From NCBI GenBank assembly GCA_001304875.1, contig BBZO01000003.1, positions 118,979 to 182,978 on the forward strand: 64,000 nt of DNA. Reading direction: 5' to 3'. The position numbers and the translations under genes are program-made. The stretch comes from Clostridia bacterium UC5.1-2E3 (GTDB lineage: Bacteria; Bacillota; Clostridia; Lachnospirales; Lachnospiraceae). The notes beneath the pieces were generated by a model. That model saw only the letters and a list, made by a program, of their open reading frames with translations, was not told the DNA's origin and did no database searches. Shown here one piece after another: positions 30,655 to 41,984 of this stretch (positions are counted from its first letter, which is position 1; every line of letters starts with the position of its first letter).

Positions 30655-31554
30655 ATGAGCGACAACAAGAAATCGGGATTCGTCACGCTGGTCGGACGTC
30701 CCAACGTGGGCAAATCCACGCTGATGAACCATCTGATCGGGCAGAAGATTGCCATCACCTCCGACAAGCCCCAGACCACCCGCAACCGGATCCAGACCGT
30801 GTATACCGACGAGCGCGGCCAGATCATTTTCCTGGACACGCCGGGCATCCACAAGGCGAAGAACAAGCTGGGCGAGTATATGGTGAACGTGGCGGAGCAC
30901 ACGCTGAAGGACGTGGACGTGGTGCTCTGGCTGGTGGAGCCCACCACGTTTATCGGGGCCGGCGAGAGGCACATTGCGGAGCAGCTGAACAAGGTGAAGA
31001 CCCCGGTGCTCTTAATCATCAACAAGATCGACACCGTGAAGAAGGAGGAGGTTCTCCCCTTCATCGCGGCCTACAAGGACATCTGCCCGTTTGCCGAGAT
31101 CATCCCCGTGTCGGCCTCAAGGGGATCGCCACGGACACGGTGCTGGATATGATTTTCAAATACCTTCTACGGCCCGCAGTTTTACGACGAGGACACGGTG
31201 ACGGACCAGCCCATGCGGCAGATCGCGGCGGAGCTGATCCGGGAGAAGGCTCTGCGCCTTCTGGACGAGGAGATCCCCCACGGCATCGCCGTGACCATCG
31301 AGAAGATGACGGAGCGCAGGAACGGCCTCTTCGACATCGAGGCCACCATCGTCTGCGAGCGGGAGTCCCACAAGGGAATCATCATTGGCAAGGGCGGCGC
31401 CATGCTTAAAAAGATCGGCACCGCGGCCCGCGTGGAGATCGAGAACATGCTGGAGGCCAGGGTGAACCTGCGCCTCTGGGTCAAGGTGAGAAAAGAGTGG
31501 CGCGACAGCGACCTCTACATGAAGAATTACGGGTACGATCCGAAGGATATTTAA
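30655..31554 (+). CDS. era: GTPase Era (two frameshifts)
   Basis: This ribosome-assembly GTPase binds the 3' end of 16S rRNA. G1 is GRPNVGKSTLMN, G3 is DTPG, G4 is INKID, and a KH domain follows with IIIGKGGAMLKKIGT. Frames break near 31120 (SA-LKGIATDTVLDMIFKYLP) and near 31168 (YGPQFYDEDTVTDQPM). Repaired length is about 300 residues, normal. It lies 17 bases after the M16C gene and directly before recO, a common order. Confidence 0.95.
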
Positions 31555-31563
31555 GACAGAGCA

Positions 31564-32220
31564 ATGAGAGATTCGGTGAATGTGACGGGGGATGGTCCTA
31601 AAGGCCGTCCCGGTGGGCGAGTATGACAAACGTCTGGTGATTCTCACGAGGGAGCGGGGGAAGATCACCGCATTTTCCAGGGGATGCCGCAGGCGTCCAG
31701 CATGCTGATGGCCGCCAGCCGCCCCTTTGCCTTTGGGCGTTTCTCCCTCTACGAGGGGCGGGACGCCTACAGCTTAAACAGCGCGGAGATCCAGAACTAT
31801 TTCGAGGAGATTTCCGGGGATGTGGAGGCGGCCTGCTACGGCTCCTATTTTCTGGAGTTCGCCGACTACTATGCGCGGGAAAATGTGGACGAGACGCAGA
31901 TGTTAAAGCTCCTCTACCAGACGCTGCGCGCGCTTTTAAAGCCGGCGCTCTCCAATCCGCTGGTGCGGCGGGTGTTCGAGTTAAAGGCCATGGCGGTCAA
32001 CGGGGAGTATTCCCCGGAGCCTCCGGCGGACGTCAGCGACTCGGCGGCCTACGCCTGGGAGTACGTGGTGCTGTCGCCGGTGGAGAGCGTCTACACATTC
32101 AGCCTGACCGACCAGGTGCTCCGGGAATTTTCCATGTGCGTGGAGAAAAATAAGGCCCGCTACATCGACCGCAGCTTCCACTCCCTGGAGATTCTGGAGG
32201 CGCTGGTGCGGTTTTCGTGA
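31564..32220 (+). CDS. recO: DNA repair protein RecO (two frameshifts)
   Basis: RecO anneals DNA and loads RecA in recombinational repair. Reading from MRDSVNVTG at 31564 and shifting at about 31592 gives [18 protein letters not shown], the OB-fold start. A second shift near 31688 leads to [21 protein letters not shown] and the helical C-terminal domain. Repaired length is about 220 residues, slightly short for the family. The zinc-finger cysteines seen in many RecO proteins are absent. Confidence 0.85.
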
Positions 32221-32343
32221 GCATATACAGTTTTTCGTGGGCATATATCTTGAAAATGCAGGAAAAAGCATGTATAATGGCGGATGTATACCCGAAAAGC
32301 ACATGAGAAGGTATATTTAGTCGCAGACGACAGGAGGAAAAAG

Positions 32344-32998
32344 ATGAAGAAGGCCAGTATTCTGATGGCTGCGGCCGTGCTCAGCGTTATAGTGTCCGGC
32401 TGTGCGAAGCAGGGCGGCGCGGAGAGCGACCGGGAATTTACGCCCACCGAGAGCAGCGTGTATGTGAGCCGGGACGGCGGATTCTCCAGCGCGCTGGTGG
32501 AGACCTATGACAAAGATTACTACGACCAGGCTGAGCTCCAGGCATTTCTGGAGGAGGCCGTTGCCTCTATAACGGAGGAAACTCCGGCGGGGGGAGGAGA
32601 GCGAGGAGGCGTCCGGCCCCGTGAGCCTCGTGTCCTGTACGCTTCAGGACGGCGTGGCCTCCTCCGTGTTTAAATACAGCTCCGCGGACGATCTGATCCA
32701 GTTTTCCAGGGAGTCCGGGGACGACAGCAACAGCTTCACCTTCCTCGACACCGCGGCGGTGTCCGACGGGGTGGTGAAGGGCTACATCGTGGACGGCACG
32801 TTTGTGGACGCGTCGGGCGCGGCAGTGAAAAACGAGGACATCACAAAGCAGAGCAGGCTGAGAGTGATCTGCGCCCAGGGCGGCGGCATCATCCAGACCG
32901 AGGGAAAGGTGCTCTACATGACGGAGGGCGTCACGCCGGTGGATGAGTTCACGGTGTCCACGCCGGACGAAGGGAAATCCTATATTATTTTCAAATAG
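32344..32998 (+). CDS. Lipoprotein of unknown function (frameshifted)
   Basis: A lipoprotein signal (SVIVSGCAK lipobox, Cys at residue 19) precedes about 200 residues without a domain I recognise. Features are YVSRDGGFSSALVETYDKDYY near the start and an SRLRVICAQG...TEGKVLYMTEG region near the end. One base is lost near 32585. AGGAGG lies nine bases before the ATG. It is monocistronic in appearance between recO and glyS. Confidence 0.75.
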
Positions 32999-33023
32999 AA
33001 ACTTCACAGGGAGGATATAAAAG

Positions 33024-34411
33024 ATGGAAAAGACGATGGAAAAAATCGTGGCTCTGGCCAAGTCCAGAGGATTTGTGTATCCGGGCTCCGAGATCTACGG
33101 CGGCCTGGCCAACACCTGGGATTACGGAAACCTGGGCGTGGAGCTTAAGAACAACGTGAAAAAGCATGGTGGCAGAAATTTGTCCAGGAGAGCCCCTACA
33201 ATGTGGGCGTGGACTGCGCCATCCTGATGAACTCCCAGACCTGGGTGGCCTCCGGTCATCTGGGCGGCTTCTCCGATCCGCTCATGGACTGTAAGTCCTG
33301 CAAGGAGCGTTTCCGCGCCGACAAGCTGATCGAGGACTACCTGCACGACAACGGCATCGAGATCGAGGGCTCCGTGGACGCCTGGTCCCAGGAGGAGATG
33401 AAGAAGTACATCGATGAGAAGAACATCTGCTGCCCGTCCTGCGGAAAGCATGATTTCACCGATATCCGTCAGTTCAACCTGATGTTCAAGACCTTCCAGG
33501 GCGTGACCGAGGACGCGAAGAACACCGTGTACCTGCGCCCGGAGACCGCACAGGGTATTTTCGTAAACTTCAAGAACGTGCAGAGAACCTCCAGAAAGAA
33601 GGTTCCCTTCGGTATCGGCCAGATCGGAAAGTCCTTTAGAAACGAGATCACTCCCGGAAACTTCACATTCCGCACCCGCGAGTTCGAGCAGATGGAGCTG
33701 GAGTTCTTCTGCAAGCCGGGCACGGATTTAGAGTGGTTCAACTACTGGAAGAACTTCTGCATCAACTGGTTAAAGACCCTGGGCATCAAGGAAGACGAGA
33801 TGCGCTACCGCGACCACGATCCGGCGGAGCTGGCGTTCTACAGCAAGGCGACCACCGACATCGAGTTCCTCTTCCCCTTCGGATGGGGCGAGCTCTGGGG
33901 CATCGCGGACCGTACCGACTACGATCTGACCCAGCACCAGAACACCTCCGGCGAGGATATGTCCTACTTTGACGACGAGGCCAAGGAGAAGTACGTTCCC
34001 TACGTCATCGAGCCGTCCCTGGGCGCCGACCGCGTGACGCTGGCGTTTCTCTGCGCGGCCTACGACGAGGAGGAGATCGGAGAGGGCGATGTGAGAACCG
34101 TGCTCCACTTCCATCCGGCCATCGCTCCGGTGAAGATCGGCGTGCTGCCGCTCTCCAAGAAGCTCAACGAGGGCGCGGAGAAGATCTACATGGAGCTCGC
34201 CAAATACTACAACTGTGAGTTCGACGACAGAGGAAACATTGGAAAGCGCTACAGAAGACAGGACGAGATCGGAACGCCGTTCTGCGTGACCTACGATTTC
34301 GATTCCGAGAACGATCAGGCCGTGACCGTCCGCGACAGAGACACCATGGAGCAGGTGAGAGTGCCGATCGCAGAGCTTAAGAGCTACTTCGAGGATAAGT
34401 TCAGATTTTAA
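33024..34411 (+). CDS. glyS: Glycyl-tRNA synthetase, dimeric class II (one frameshift)
   Basis: This enzyme charges tRNA-Gly. Motif 2 ([25 protein letters not shown]) and motif 3 ([14 protein letters not shown]) are intact. A zinc-binding insertion has CKSC and CCPSCGK, and the anticodon-binding domain follows. One base is missing near 33168 ([16 protein letters not shown]). Repaired length is about 462 residues, normal for the bacterial alpha2 type. I looked for a T-box upstream; only 25 bases separate it from the lipoprotein gene and there is none. Confidence 0.96.
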
Positions 34412-34427
34412 TTGACAGAAGGCAGTT

Positions 34428-34486
34428 TGCGCCGCCGCAGGGGGAAACGTGGAGATGCGTTTTCCTGCGCGCGGCGTATTTTTTAT
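34428..34486 (+). terminator. Terminator after glyS
   Basis: GCGCCGCCGCAGG and CGTTTCCC/GAAAACG elements pair across 34430-34477, ending in TATTTTTTA. Confidence 0.8.
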
Positions 34487-34588
34487 TCAACAGGAACTGC
34501 ACACCTTTTTAACATGGAAATGGCGTGCAGTGCGGGAACATCCTGCGGGGGTGCGCGCATGTTCCGGATGTAAGCGAGGAGCGAAAAT

Positions 34589-35890
34589 ATGACGTATACC
34601 GGATTTGAATTGCTGTGGCTGTTTTTCATCTGTTCCTTCATGGGCTGGGCCGGGGAGACGGCCTGGGCCGCGGTGAGGGAGTGCAGATATGTGGACAAGA
34701 GCGCGCTCTGCGGGCCTGTCTGCGCCATCTACGGCATCACGGCCGTGGTGCTGGCGCTGGGCCTTTATGAGCTGAAAGATCATCTGTTTTTCTTATTTTT
34801 AGGGAGCGCGCTGCTTGCCACCGTGATCGAGTGGGCCGGCGGACACTTCCTTGAGAATGTCAGCCACACCAGATGGTGGGATTACTCCCACCGCCGTTTT
34901 AACCTGGACGGCTACATATGCCTGGGCGCTTCGGTTCTGTGGGGCCTTCTGGGCGTGGTGTCCGTGCGCTGGGGAAACGGGATCCTTTTATTTCTCTATC
35001 ATCTGATGCCCGCGTTTGTGGGGAAGATCGTGATCTGGATCATGGCGGGGCTTCTGGCTGTGGATATTCTGGCCACAGGGCTCACGCTGGCGGGACTGAA
35101 GCACCGGATGCCCCGCGTGGACGCGGTGGGAAACCAGATGGCGCTCATTTCCCTGCGGCTGGGGCTGTGGATTTTAGGGCGCACGGAGCGGAGGATCCAG
35201 AACGCCCACCCGGAGGCGGTATTCGCCCGCATCCGCGCCAGGGAGCGGTCGCAGGTGTTTGCCCAGGGCTGCGGGTTTTACAAGATTGTCCTGCTGTTTG
35301 TGATCGGGTCGTTTCTGGGGGACGTGACGGAGACCATTTTCTGCCGGCTGAAGGCGGGCGTCTGGATGAGCCGCAGCAGTCTGGTCTGGGGCCTTCAGCA
35401 TTGTCTGGGGCTTCGCGCTGGCGGCGGCCACGCTACTTCTTTATAAATATAAAGACCGGTCGGACCGGTTTCTGTTTCTGGTAGGCACATTTTTAGGCGC
35501 GCTTACGAGTACCTGTGCAGCGTGTTCACGGAGCTGGTGTTCGGCACCGTGTTCTGGGACTACAGCGAGATTCCCTTCAACCTGGGCGGCAGAATCAACC
35601 TGCTCTACTGCTTTTTCTGGGGCATCGCGGCGGTGGTCTGGATGAAGGCGGCCTACCCGGCGTTTTCCCGGTGGATCGAGAAGATCCCGCGGCGCGCGGG
35701 AAAGCCTGTGACCTGGGTGCTTCTGGTGTTCATGGCGGTAAACATGGGCGTCAGCGCCCTAGCCCTGGCCCGGTATGTGGAGAGAAATGCGGGCGTCGAG
35801 GCGCGCGCCGGCTGGGAAATCCAGATGGACGAGCGGTTTGACGACGCGCGGATGGAGCGGATTTATCCGAATATGATTTCGGTGGAGTAG
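34589..35890 (+). CDS. CmpB-family membrane protein ('putative ABC transporter permease', two repeats; frameshifted)
   Basis: The protein has two copies of the CmpB (PF06541) module, each with several helices and the conserved W-D-Y-S and G-Y-I/R-I-N-L signature: TRWWDYSHRRFNLDGYICLG in the first, WDYSEIPFNLGGRINLLYC in the second. Members are called permeases by annotation only; transport has not been shown by the sequence. Frames break near 35392 and 35505. Repaired length is about 434 residues. Confidence 0.78.
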
Positions 35891-35899
35891 GAGCGCCGG

Positions 35900-36761
35900 T
35901 CAGGGCAGCTCTGCGGCGTGTTCCAGCAGGTAATCGATGAAGTATTTGCTGGCGATGGGCAGGCTGTCCTTGTAGGCGACGGCCAGGGAGCGGTAAACCG
36001 GGGGATCGATGGGGAGGCAGGCGATATTGAAATTTGTGCGGCGCAGCATGAGCTCGGCCAGAATGCTGACGCCCAGCCCGGCCTCCACCATGGTCATGAT
36101 GGCGTAATCGTCGTGTATGGTGTATTTGATATCGGGTTCCAGCCCGGCGGCATGGAACGCGTTGACCGGCTCGCTGAACTGGCCCTCCTCCAGAAGGATG
36201 AACGGCTCTTTCGTGAGCTCGCCGATGGGAACCTTTTCAGCGTGAGCCAGGGGATGGGCGGCCGGGAGAACCGCCAGCATCTCGCCGGTTTTGACGGGAA
36301 TCACATGCAGATCCGTGACGGCGTGCGGGGTGATGAAGCCGAAATCCACGGCCCGGTCTTAATCCACTGGGGGATGAGGGTGTAGTCCCCCTGGTGGAAG
36401 AGGAACTGCACATGAGGATAGAGCTGTTTAAACCCACGGATCAGCCCCGGCATCCAGTGACAGGTGATGCTGGAAATGGTTCCCACGCGTATGATTCCCG
36501 TCTCCAGCCCCCGGATCTCGCCGGCCTTCTCCTGCATGGCCCGGTAGCCGGTGATGCTGCGCTCGATAAAGGGGTACAGCTCGGCTCCTTCGATGGTCAG
36601 CTTCACGCCGGTGCGGGAGCGGGTGAGCAGCCGGATGGACAGCTCCTGCTCCAGCGACGCGACCATCTGGCTGACGGAGGACTGGGTGTAGCCCAGGGCC
36701 TCGGCGGCCTTCGTGAAGCTGCCGGTCTCAATTATTTCTGCAATGCGATCAATCGGTTCAT
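35900..36761 (-). CDS. LysR family transcriptional regulator (two frameshifts)
   Basis: The N-terminal HTH reads IIETGSFTKAAEALGYTQSSVSQMV, followed by a periplasmic-binding-like effector domain ending at LEHAAELP. The natural start is ATG at 36761 after AGGTGA, giving MNRLIALQKIIETG when one A is restored near 36740. The reading that begins at 36774 (GTG) avoids that base but gives a poor N-terminus. A second break lies near 36360. It is divergent from phzF and the MFS gene, its likely targets. Confidence 0.85.
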
Positions 36762-36805
36762 TTTGACAAATCACCTTTTCTTATATTTCCATTAAAAATA
36801 TTCGT

Positions 36806-36834
36806 TTTACTTATTTTATCATGTGCGCTACAAT
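36806..36834 (+). promoter_or_regulatory. Promoter of the phzF-MFS unit
   Basis: TTTACT and TACAAT are spaced 17 bases apart in the A/T-rich LysR-phzF divergent region, where a LysR operator would be expected. Confidence 0.55.
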
Positions 36835-36927
36835 GTGGTCAATCCTATATAGGCTGCCTGAAAGGATTGTGAGAAAGTCCGTTTTTCTCGTGAATAAATA
36901 TGTAAAATGTCCAGGAGGAACAGAGAA

Positions 36928-37790
36928 ATGAAATATTATGTTGTGGATGCATTTGCAGAAAAAGTCTTTGAGGGAAACCCCGCCGGGGTCTGCGTGCTGG
37001 ATCAATGGCTGCCTGATTCGCTGATGCAGGATATCGCAAGTGAAAATAATCTGGCGGAGACGGCATTTACCGTAAAGGAGGCGGATGGCTACCATCTGCG
37101 CTGGTTCACGCCCGGAGGAGAGATCGACCTCTGCGGCCACGCCACGCTGGCCGCCGCGTATGTCCTGTTCCATTTTTACGAGCAGGGGGCGGAGCGGATT
37201 ACGTTTCAGACCATGAGCGGCCGTCTGGAGGTGAGCCGTGCGTGCGGCCGCTATGAGATGGATTTCCCGGCCTACTCCCTCACCCAGGTGGAGGTCACGG
37301 AGGAGATGGCGGAGGCCATCGGGGTCCGGCCGCTGGAGGCCTGGATGGGCCGCGACCTGGTCTGCGTGCTGGAGCATGAGGCCCAGGTACGCGCGGTGGA
37401 GCCGGACCAGGAGAAGGTACGGGGGCTGGACGGCCTGCTGCTCCATGTCACTGCCAGGGGGACGGATTATGACTGCGTCAGCCGTACCTTCGCCCCCAAG
37501 ATGGGGTCGCCGAGGACGCGGTCTGCGGTTCCGGCCACTGTCACATCGTCCCGCTCTGGGCGGACAAACAGAAAAAGGACGTTCTGGTTGCCAGGCAGGC
37601 GTCCAGGCGCGGCGGGACTCTCTACTGCCGCAGAGACGGAAACCGGATCCGGCTGGCGGGAAACGCGGTTCTCTACGCGGAGGCGGAGCTGATGGTGGTA
37701 GAAACGGATGCGAAGACCCTGGGAAAGGTGCAGAAGGATGAGAGGAGTGCGGATCCGGGAGCTGCGGGCGATGAAGAGCGGGCGGAATAA
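36928..37790 (+). CDS. PhzF family isomerase (one frameshift)
   Basis: This diaminopimelate-epimerase-fold enzyme has the N-terminal catalytic-Glu region NNLAETAF, the GGEIDLCGHATLAAAYVL block and, after restoring one base near 37505, EDAVCGSGHCHIVP. Family members isomerise small hydroxy or amino acids; the substrate is unknown. AGGAGGAA precedes the ATG. The repaired C-terminus overlaps the MFS start by 20 bases, suggesting one transcript. Confidence 0.85.
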
Positions 37791-38976
37791 TACATATGCG
37801 GTCGTCCTGCCGGTCATCGGCGGCTGTCTCCTGTTTGGCCTGTCACTGGGCATACGGATGAATTACGGGATTCTGCTGAATGCCTATGCGGACAGAGCCA
37901 GTCTTCCCTACGACAGAATCAGCCTGGCAGTGGCAGTGGGTGAGCTGGTTTACGGTATCACCCAGCCGCTGTTCGGCATGGCGGCCATCCGGCGCTCCAA
38001 CGGGTTCGTGCTCAAACGGGGCTTCTTCTGCTGGCTGCGGGATTCATATCTTCCGCATGGATCCGGTCGGCGCCGCTTCTGGTGCTGAGCCTCGGCGTCT
38101 GCCTGTCGGCGGGTACGGGCGCGGTCTGTTTCGGGATTGTGATGGGTGCGGTCTCCCCCTTCGTTCCGAAGAACAGGGCGGCGGCTGTCTCGGGGATTGT
38201 AAATGCCAGCAGCGGGATCGGAAGCTCCCTCATGTCCCCTCTTATGGAACGGCTGATGGCAGCGCTGGGGCTTACAAATGCCATGCTGGCCTTAAGTTTT
38301 CTCGCCCTCCTGCTGCTGCCTGTCGCCTGTGGAATCAGTGCGGCGAACCGCAGAAAAAATGGCGGCTGCACCGGGGGTGGAAGAGAAACGTCCCTCGTTT
38401 TCGCACATGTTAAAAGCGGCTTTGCACGAGAAGACGTACCAGTATCTGATGATCGGATTTTTCACCTGCGGATTTCACATGTCTCTGATTCAGAATCACC
38501 TGTTCTCACAGATTGTCTCCTATGGGATTGACAGGCAGGCGGCCGCGTTTGCCTATACAGCCTTCGGCGTTGGCACTATGGCCGGAGCGTTATGCTGCGG
38601 TCTGGTATGCTCGCGCCTGTCCCTCAAAAATGTGTTGGGAAGCCTGTATTTTGGCCGGGTCGTCATCATCGGAATTTTCCTCTTCCTTCTTCCGGAAAAT
38701 ATGCCGGCGGTGACGGTCTTTGCGGTTGCTCTGGGACTCTGCGGCGATGCCACGGTGACGCCCACGTCGGAGATCATCAGCCGGAAATTCGGGGCCGCCA
38801 ACATGGCGTTTCTGTTCGGCGTTGTCTTTGTGTGCCACCAGATCGGCGGTTTTATAAGCACATGGTCGGCGGGGATTCTGCTTGGGATTACCGGAAATTA
38901 TGTGCAGATCTGGCTGATTGACCTGGTTCTCTGTGGAGCAGCGGCGATATTCAGCTATCGGATTAAAAATTTATAA
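37771..38976 (+). CDS. MFS transporter (frameshifted)
   Basis: This twelve-helix major facilitator begins NTYAVVLPVIGGCLLFGLSLGI. Helix pairs continue through SLGVCLSAGTGAVCFGIVMG and, in the C-terminal half, FGVGTMAGALCCGLVCSRLS and FGVVFVCHQIGGFISTWSAG. The pattern resembles oxalate:formate or YfkF-like MFS members. At least two base losses (near 38015-38060 and 38345-38400) split the frame. It is co-transcribed with phzF, so it may move that enzyme's substrate or product (inference). Confidence 0.82.
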
Positions 38977-39049
38977 GTTTATATTGCATTCTCCCGCAGG
39001 ATATATTACAATGACAGAACAAATGTTTGCCATTCGGGAGGATATTTTT

Positions 39050-39809
39050 ATGGAGCAGAGAGAAGTGACGTTCGTGAACCTGACGCCGGAGAACCTGGAG
39101 CGGGAGCATCTTAGCTGTATCATCCGCAGCAAAAAGCCCCATCCGGGGGTGGAGGCCAAGCGCGCCTGGCTGGCAGACCGTCTGACGGAGGGCCATGTGT
39201 TCCGGAAACTGGACGTGAAGGACGCGGTGTTTGTGGAGTACGCGCCGCTGGAGACTGCATGGGTGCCCGTGAGGGGGAAAACTATGTCTATATCTACTGC
39301 CTGTGGGTCAACGGAGCTTCAAAGGGAAAGGGATACGGAAAACTGCTGATGGAATCGTGCCTGGACGATGCGCGGGCGCAGGGAAAGTCCGGCGTCTGTA
39401 TGCTGGGAGCGAGGAAGCAGAAGGGATGGCTCTCGGACCAGGCGTTTGCCAGGCGGTACGGCTTTGAGACCGTGGACGAGACCGAAAACGGGTACGAGCT
39501 TCTGGCGCTGTCCTTCGACGGCACGAAGCCGCGGTTTGCGGAGGGCGCCAGGCGCTGTGTGATTGAGGAGCAGGAGCTCGCAGTTTTCTACGACGACCAG
39601 TGTCCCTATATATGGCAGAGCCTTGAGCAGGTGAAGAAGTTCTGCCGGGAGAATGATGTCCCGGTGTCTTTCATCCATGTGGACACGCTGGAGAAGGCGA
39701 AGCGGCTCCCTGTGTGTTTAACAACTGGGGCGTGTTTTACAGAGGGGAATTTGAGACGGTGAATCTGCTGGATGCGGCGGCGCTTAAGAGAATTGTAAAG
39801 GAGCGGTGA
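39050..39809 (+). CDS. GNAT acetyltransferase with YoaP-like C-terminal domain (frameshifted)
   Basis: An acetyltransferase domain with the acetyl-CoA loop ASKGKGYGKLLMESCL and ARKQKGWLSDQAFARRYGFE is joined to a C-terminal thioredoxin-like part (YDDQCPYIWQSLEQVKKFC and, after repair, FNNWGVFYRGEFETVN), as in YoaP-type fusions. Bases are missing near 39268 and 39715. Repaired length is about 253 residues. The substrate is unknown. Confidence 0.8.
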
Positions 39810-39814
39810 GAGGT

Positions 39815-40369
39815 TTGCGAAACGTGATTTTGTTTATCGCCATGAGCCTGGACGGGTATATCGCGGACAGGGACGGAGGCGTGGGCTGGCTGAACGGCCA
39901 GGGAGACGGCGGCCAGGTTCCGGACAGCTATTCGGAGTTTGTGCGGGGGATCGACACGGTTCTGATGGGGTGGAACACCTATCACCAGGTGGTCACGGAG
40001 CTGTCCCCCGGGGAGTGGGTGTACGGGGATTTCACCACCTATGTGCTGACTCACAGAGAGGCAGAGTCTTCGGAAAATATACGGTTTACGGACGAGGCGC
40101 CGGCGGCGCTTGTGAGGCGGCTCAAGGAGGAGCCGGGGAAGGATATCTGGGTCTGCGGCGGAGCCAGTCTGGTGCGCCAGCTGATGGAGGAGGATCTGAT
40201 CGACGGGTACTATATTTCAGTGATTCCCACGGTTCTGGGAGACGGGATCCGGCTGTTCCCGGGCGGCGTGGGGGAGATTCCTCTCCGGCTTTCGCGCACC
40301 CGGGACTATGACGGGATTGTGGAGCTGGTGTATGAGAGGCGGAAGAGGGAAGGGAGGACTGCAGGATGA
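39815..40369 (+). CDS. Dihydrofolate reductase / RibD-C family protein
   Basis: The sequence NVILFIAMSLDGYIADRDGGVGWL, GWNTYHQV, YVLTHR and WVCGGASLVRQL match the RibD C-terminal/DHFR-like fold that binds NADPH. Length is about 184 residues. The TTG at 39815 gives the usual MRNVILFIAMSLDG start; GTG at 39806 is the alternative and sits better with AAGGAG. Physiological substrate unknown. Confidence 0.82.
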   Translation: MRNVILFIAMSLDGYIADRDGGVGWLNGQGDGGQVPDSYSEFVRGIDTVLMGWNTYHQVVTELSPGEWVYGDFTTYVLTHREAESSENIRFTDEAPAALVRRLKEEPGKDIWVCGGASLVRQLMEEDLIDGYYISVIPTVLGDGIRLFPGGVGEIPLRLSRTRDYDGIVELVYERRKREGRTAG

Positions 40370-40761
40370 TCGAATACAGAGTTGACGACACAGGCCTCGC
40401 CGCGGCGGAGTTCATCGCGTTTGCGAACCAGGTGTGGAAGGGGGACTACGATCCAGATAGGACACAGTCGGCCCTGGAGCGGACGCTCAACATCACGGCC
40501 TACGACGGCGGGACGCTGGTGGGGGCCCTGCGCATCTTGTCGGACGGATATTTTTTCGGAACCATCACGGAGCTTTTAGTGCTTCCCGGATACCAGAAAA
40601 GGGGGATCGGCAGCAGGCTCCTGGCGCTGGCAAAGGAGCACACGCCCACCATGCTGTACTTCGGCGCGCAGCCGGGGGTGGAGGCGTTTTATGAGAAGAA
40701 TGGCTGCCGGAGGAGCCTTGCGGCTTATGAGATTGAGAGGCGGGGGAATCCGGGGGTTTAG
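40366..40761 (+). CDS. GNAT family N-acetyltransferase
   Basis: The 131-residue GNAT fold has the acetyl-CoA motif ELLVLPGYQKRGIGSRLLALA and FYEKNGCRRS near the end. It overlaps the upstream reductase gene by four bases (ATGA), so the two are coupled. Substrate unknown. Confidence 0.85.
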   Translation: MIEYRVDDTGLAAAEFIAFANQVWKGDYDPDRTQSALERTLNITAYDGGTLVGALRILSDGYFFGTITELLVLPGYQKRGIGSRLLALAKEHTPTMLYFGAQPGVEAFYEKNGCRRSLAAYEIERRGNPGV

Positions 40762-40796
40762 GGTATATCTTTTCGATGGAAAATTGAGGTGATATG

Positions 40797-41852
40797 ATGG
40801 GAAATCATTTGATGCCATACCAATCAGTTATTACAGAAATTAAAAGCATTATTTCTTCTGGACAAGAAGCAGCCTATAGCGCCTCCAGTAAGGCAATGCT
40901 GTTTACTTATTGGAATATAGGAAAACGAATTGTAGAGCAGGAACTGTCTGGCAGTGAACGTGCAGAGTATGGTAAAGGTTTAATTTCTGCATTAGCGGAA
41001 GATTTGACAAAGGAATTTGGAAAAAATTATTCCAAAAGAAATTTGCATTATTATATCAAATTTTATCAGTGTTTTCCTGATGAGCAGATTGTGAACGCAT
41101 GCGTTCACAATCTTAATTGGACACATATTCGGAGCCTTCTTCGTGTTGCGGACGAAAATGCACGTTATTGGTATATGAAAGAAGCGGTTGCTGAAAATTG
41201 GAGTTCAAGAACTTTAGACCGTAATATCAGCACACAATATTATAACAGACTTCTGCAGGCTCCCAAAAAAGAAGCTGTAATTGAGGAAATGAGACAAAAA
41301 AGTGCGGAATTACAGAAAAACCAGTTTGAATTAATCAAGAGTCCTGTTATTGCGGAATTTCTCGGCTTCAAAAATGAAGATACCTATTTAGAGGGAGATT
41401 TGGAGTCCTCCATTCTTTCACATATTAGAGATTTTTTAATGGAATTGGGAAGAGGATTTGCCTTTGTGGCCCGTCAGCAACATATTGTAACAGAAACCTC
41501 GGACTACTATCTTGATCTTGTCTTTTATAATATTGAGCTTAAATGTTATGTACTTATTGATTTGAAAATGGGAAAAATTACCCATCAAGATGTAGGACAG
41601 ATTGATATGTATGTGCGTATGTATGACGAGTTAAAGAGGGGACAAGGAGACAATCCTACCATTGGAATTTTATTGTGTTCAGAAACGGATGAGGATATAG
41701 CCAGATACTCGGTGCTCCATGACAACGACCGGCTGTTTATGTCAAAATATCTGACTTATTTGCCTACAAAAGAGCAGCTGCGGGTAGAGATTGAACGGCA
41801 GAAAGAAATCTTTTTCATGCAGCATCCAGCTTTACAGGAGAAGGAAGAATAA
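40797..41852 (+). CDS. DUF1016 / PDDEXK nuclease domain protein (YhcG family)
   Basis: The N-terminal DUF1016 region (FTYWNIGKRIVEQE, FGKNYSKRNLHYYIKFYQ, WTHIRSLLRV) is followed by a PDDEXK-type nuclease core (ETSDYYLDLVFYNIELKCYVLIDLKMGKI), where the D-x(n)-D-L-K residues fit the catalytic set. Length is 351 residues and the frame is intact. The gene is clearly A/T-richer than its neighbours, suggesting recent acquisition. Homologues are found as orphans and near restriction-modification or defence genes; no partner is seen here. Confidence 0.87.
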   Translation: MGNHLMPYQSVITEIKSIISSGQEAAYSASSKAMLFTYWNIGKRIVEQELSGSERAEYGKGLISALAEDLTKEFGKNYSKRNLHYYIKFYQCFPDEQIVNACVHNLNWTHIRSLLRVADENARYWYMKEAVAENWSSRTLDRNISTQYYNRLLQAPKKEAVIEEMRQKSAELQKNQFELIKSPVIAEFLGFKNEDTYLEGDLESSILSHIRDFLMELGRGFAFVARQQHIVTETSDYYLDLVFYNIELKCYVLIDLKMGKITHQDVGQIDMYVRMYDELKRGQGDNPTIGILLCSETDEDIARYSVLHDNDRLFMSKYLTYLPTKEQLRVEIERQKEIFFMQHPALQEKEE

Positions 41853-41984
41853 ATACAAGATGCCAATTCCTACGCCATTTGCCCGTGAATTTGTGTAGAT
41901 ATAAAGAATGGCGTAGATTTGGGGTAAAACGGAAAAGATGTATCCGCAGCTTAAAAACTCTGATACCAAAAGGAGGCATTCAAA

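Noticed and set aside
32999..33023. T-box riboswitch ahead of glyS
   Set aside because: The gap is 25 bases and the upstream gene has none of the T-box stem I, specifier or TGG elements near its end.
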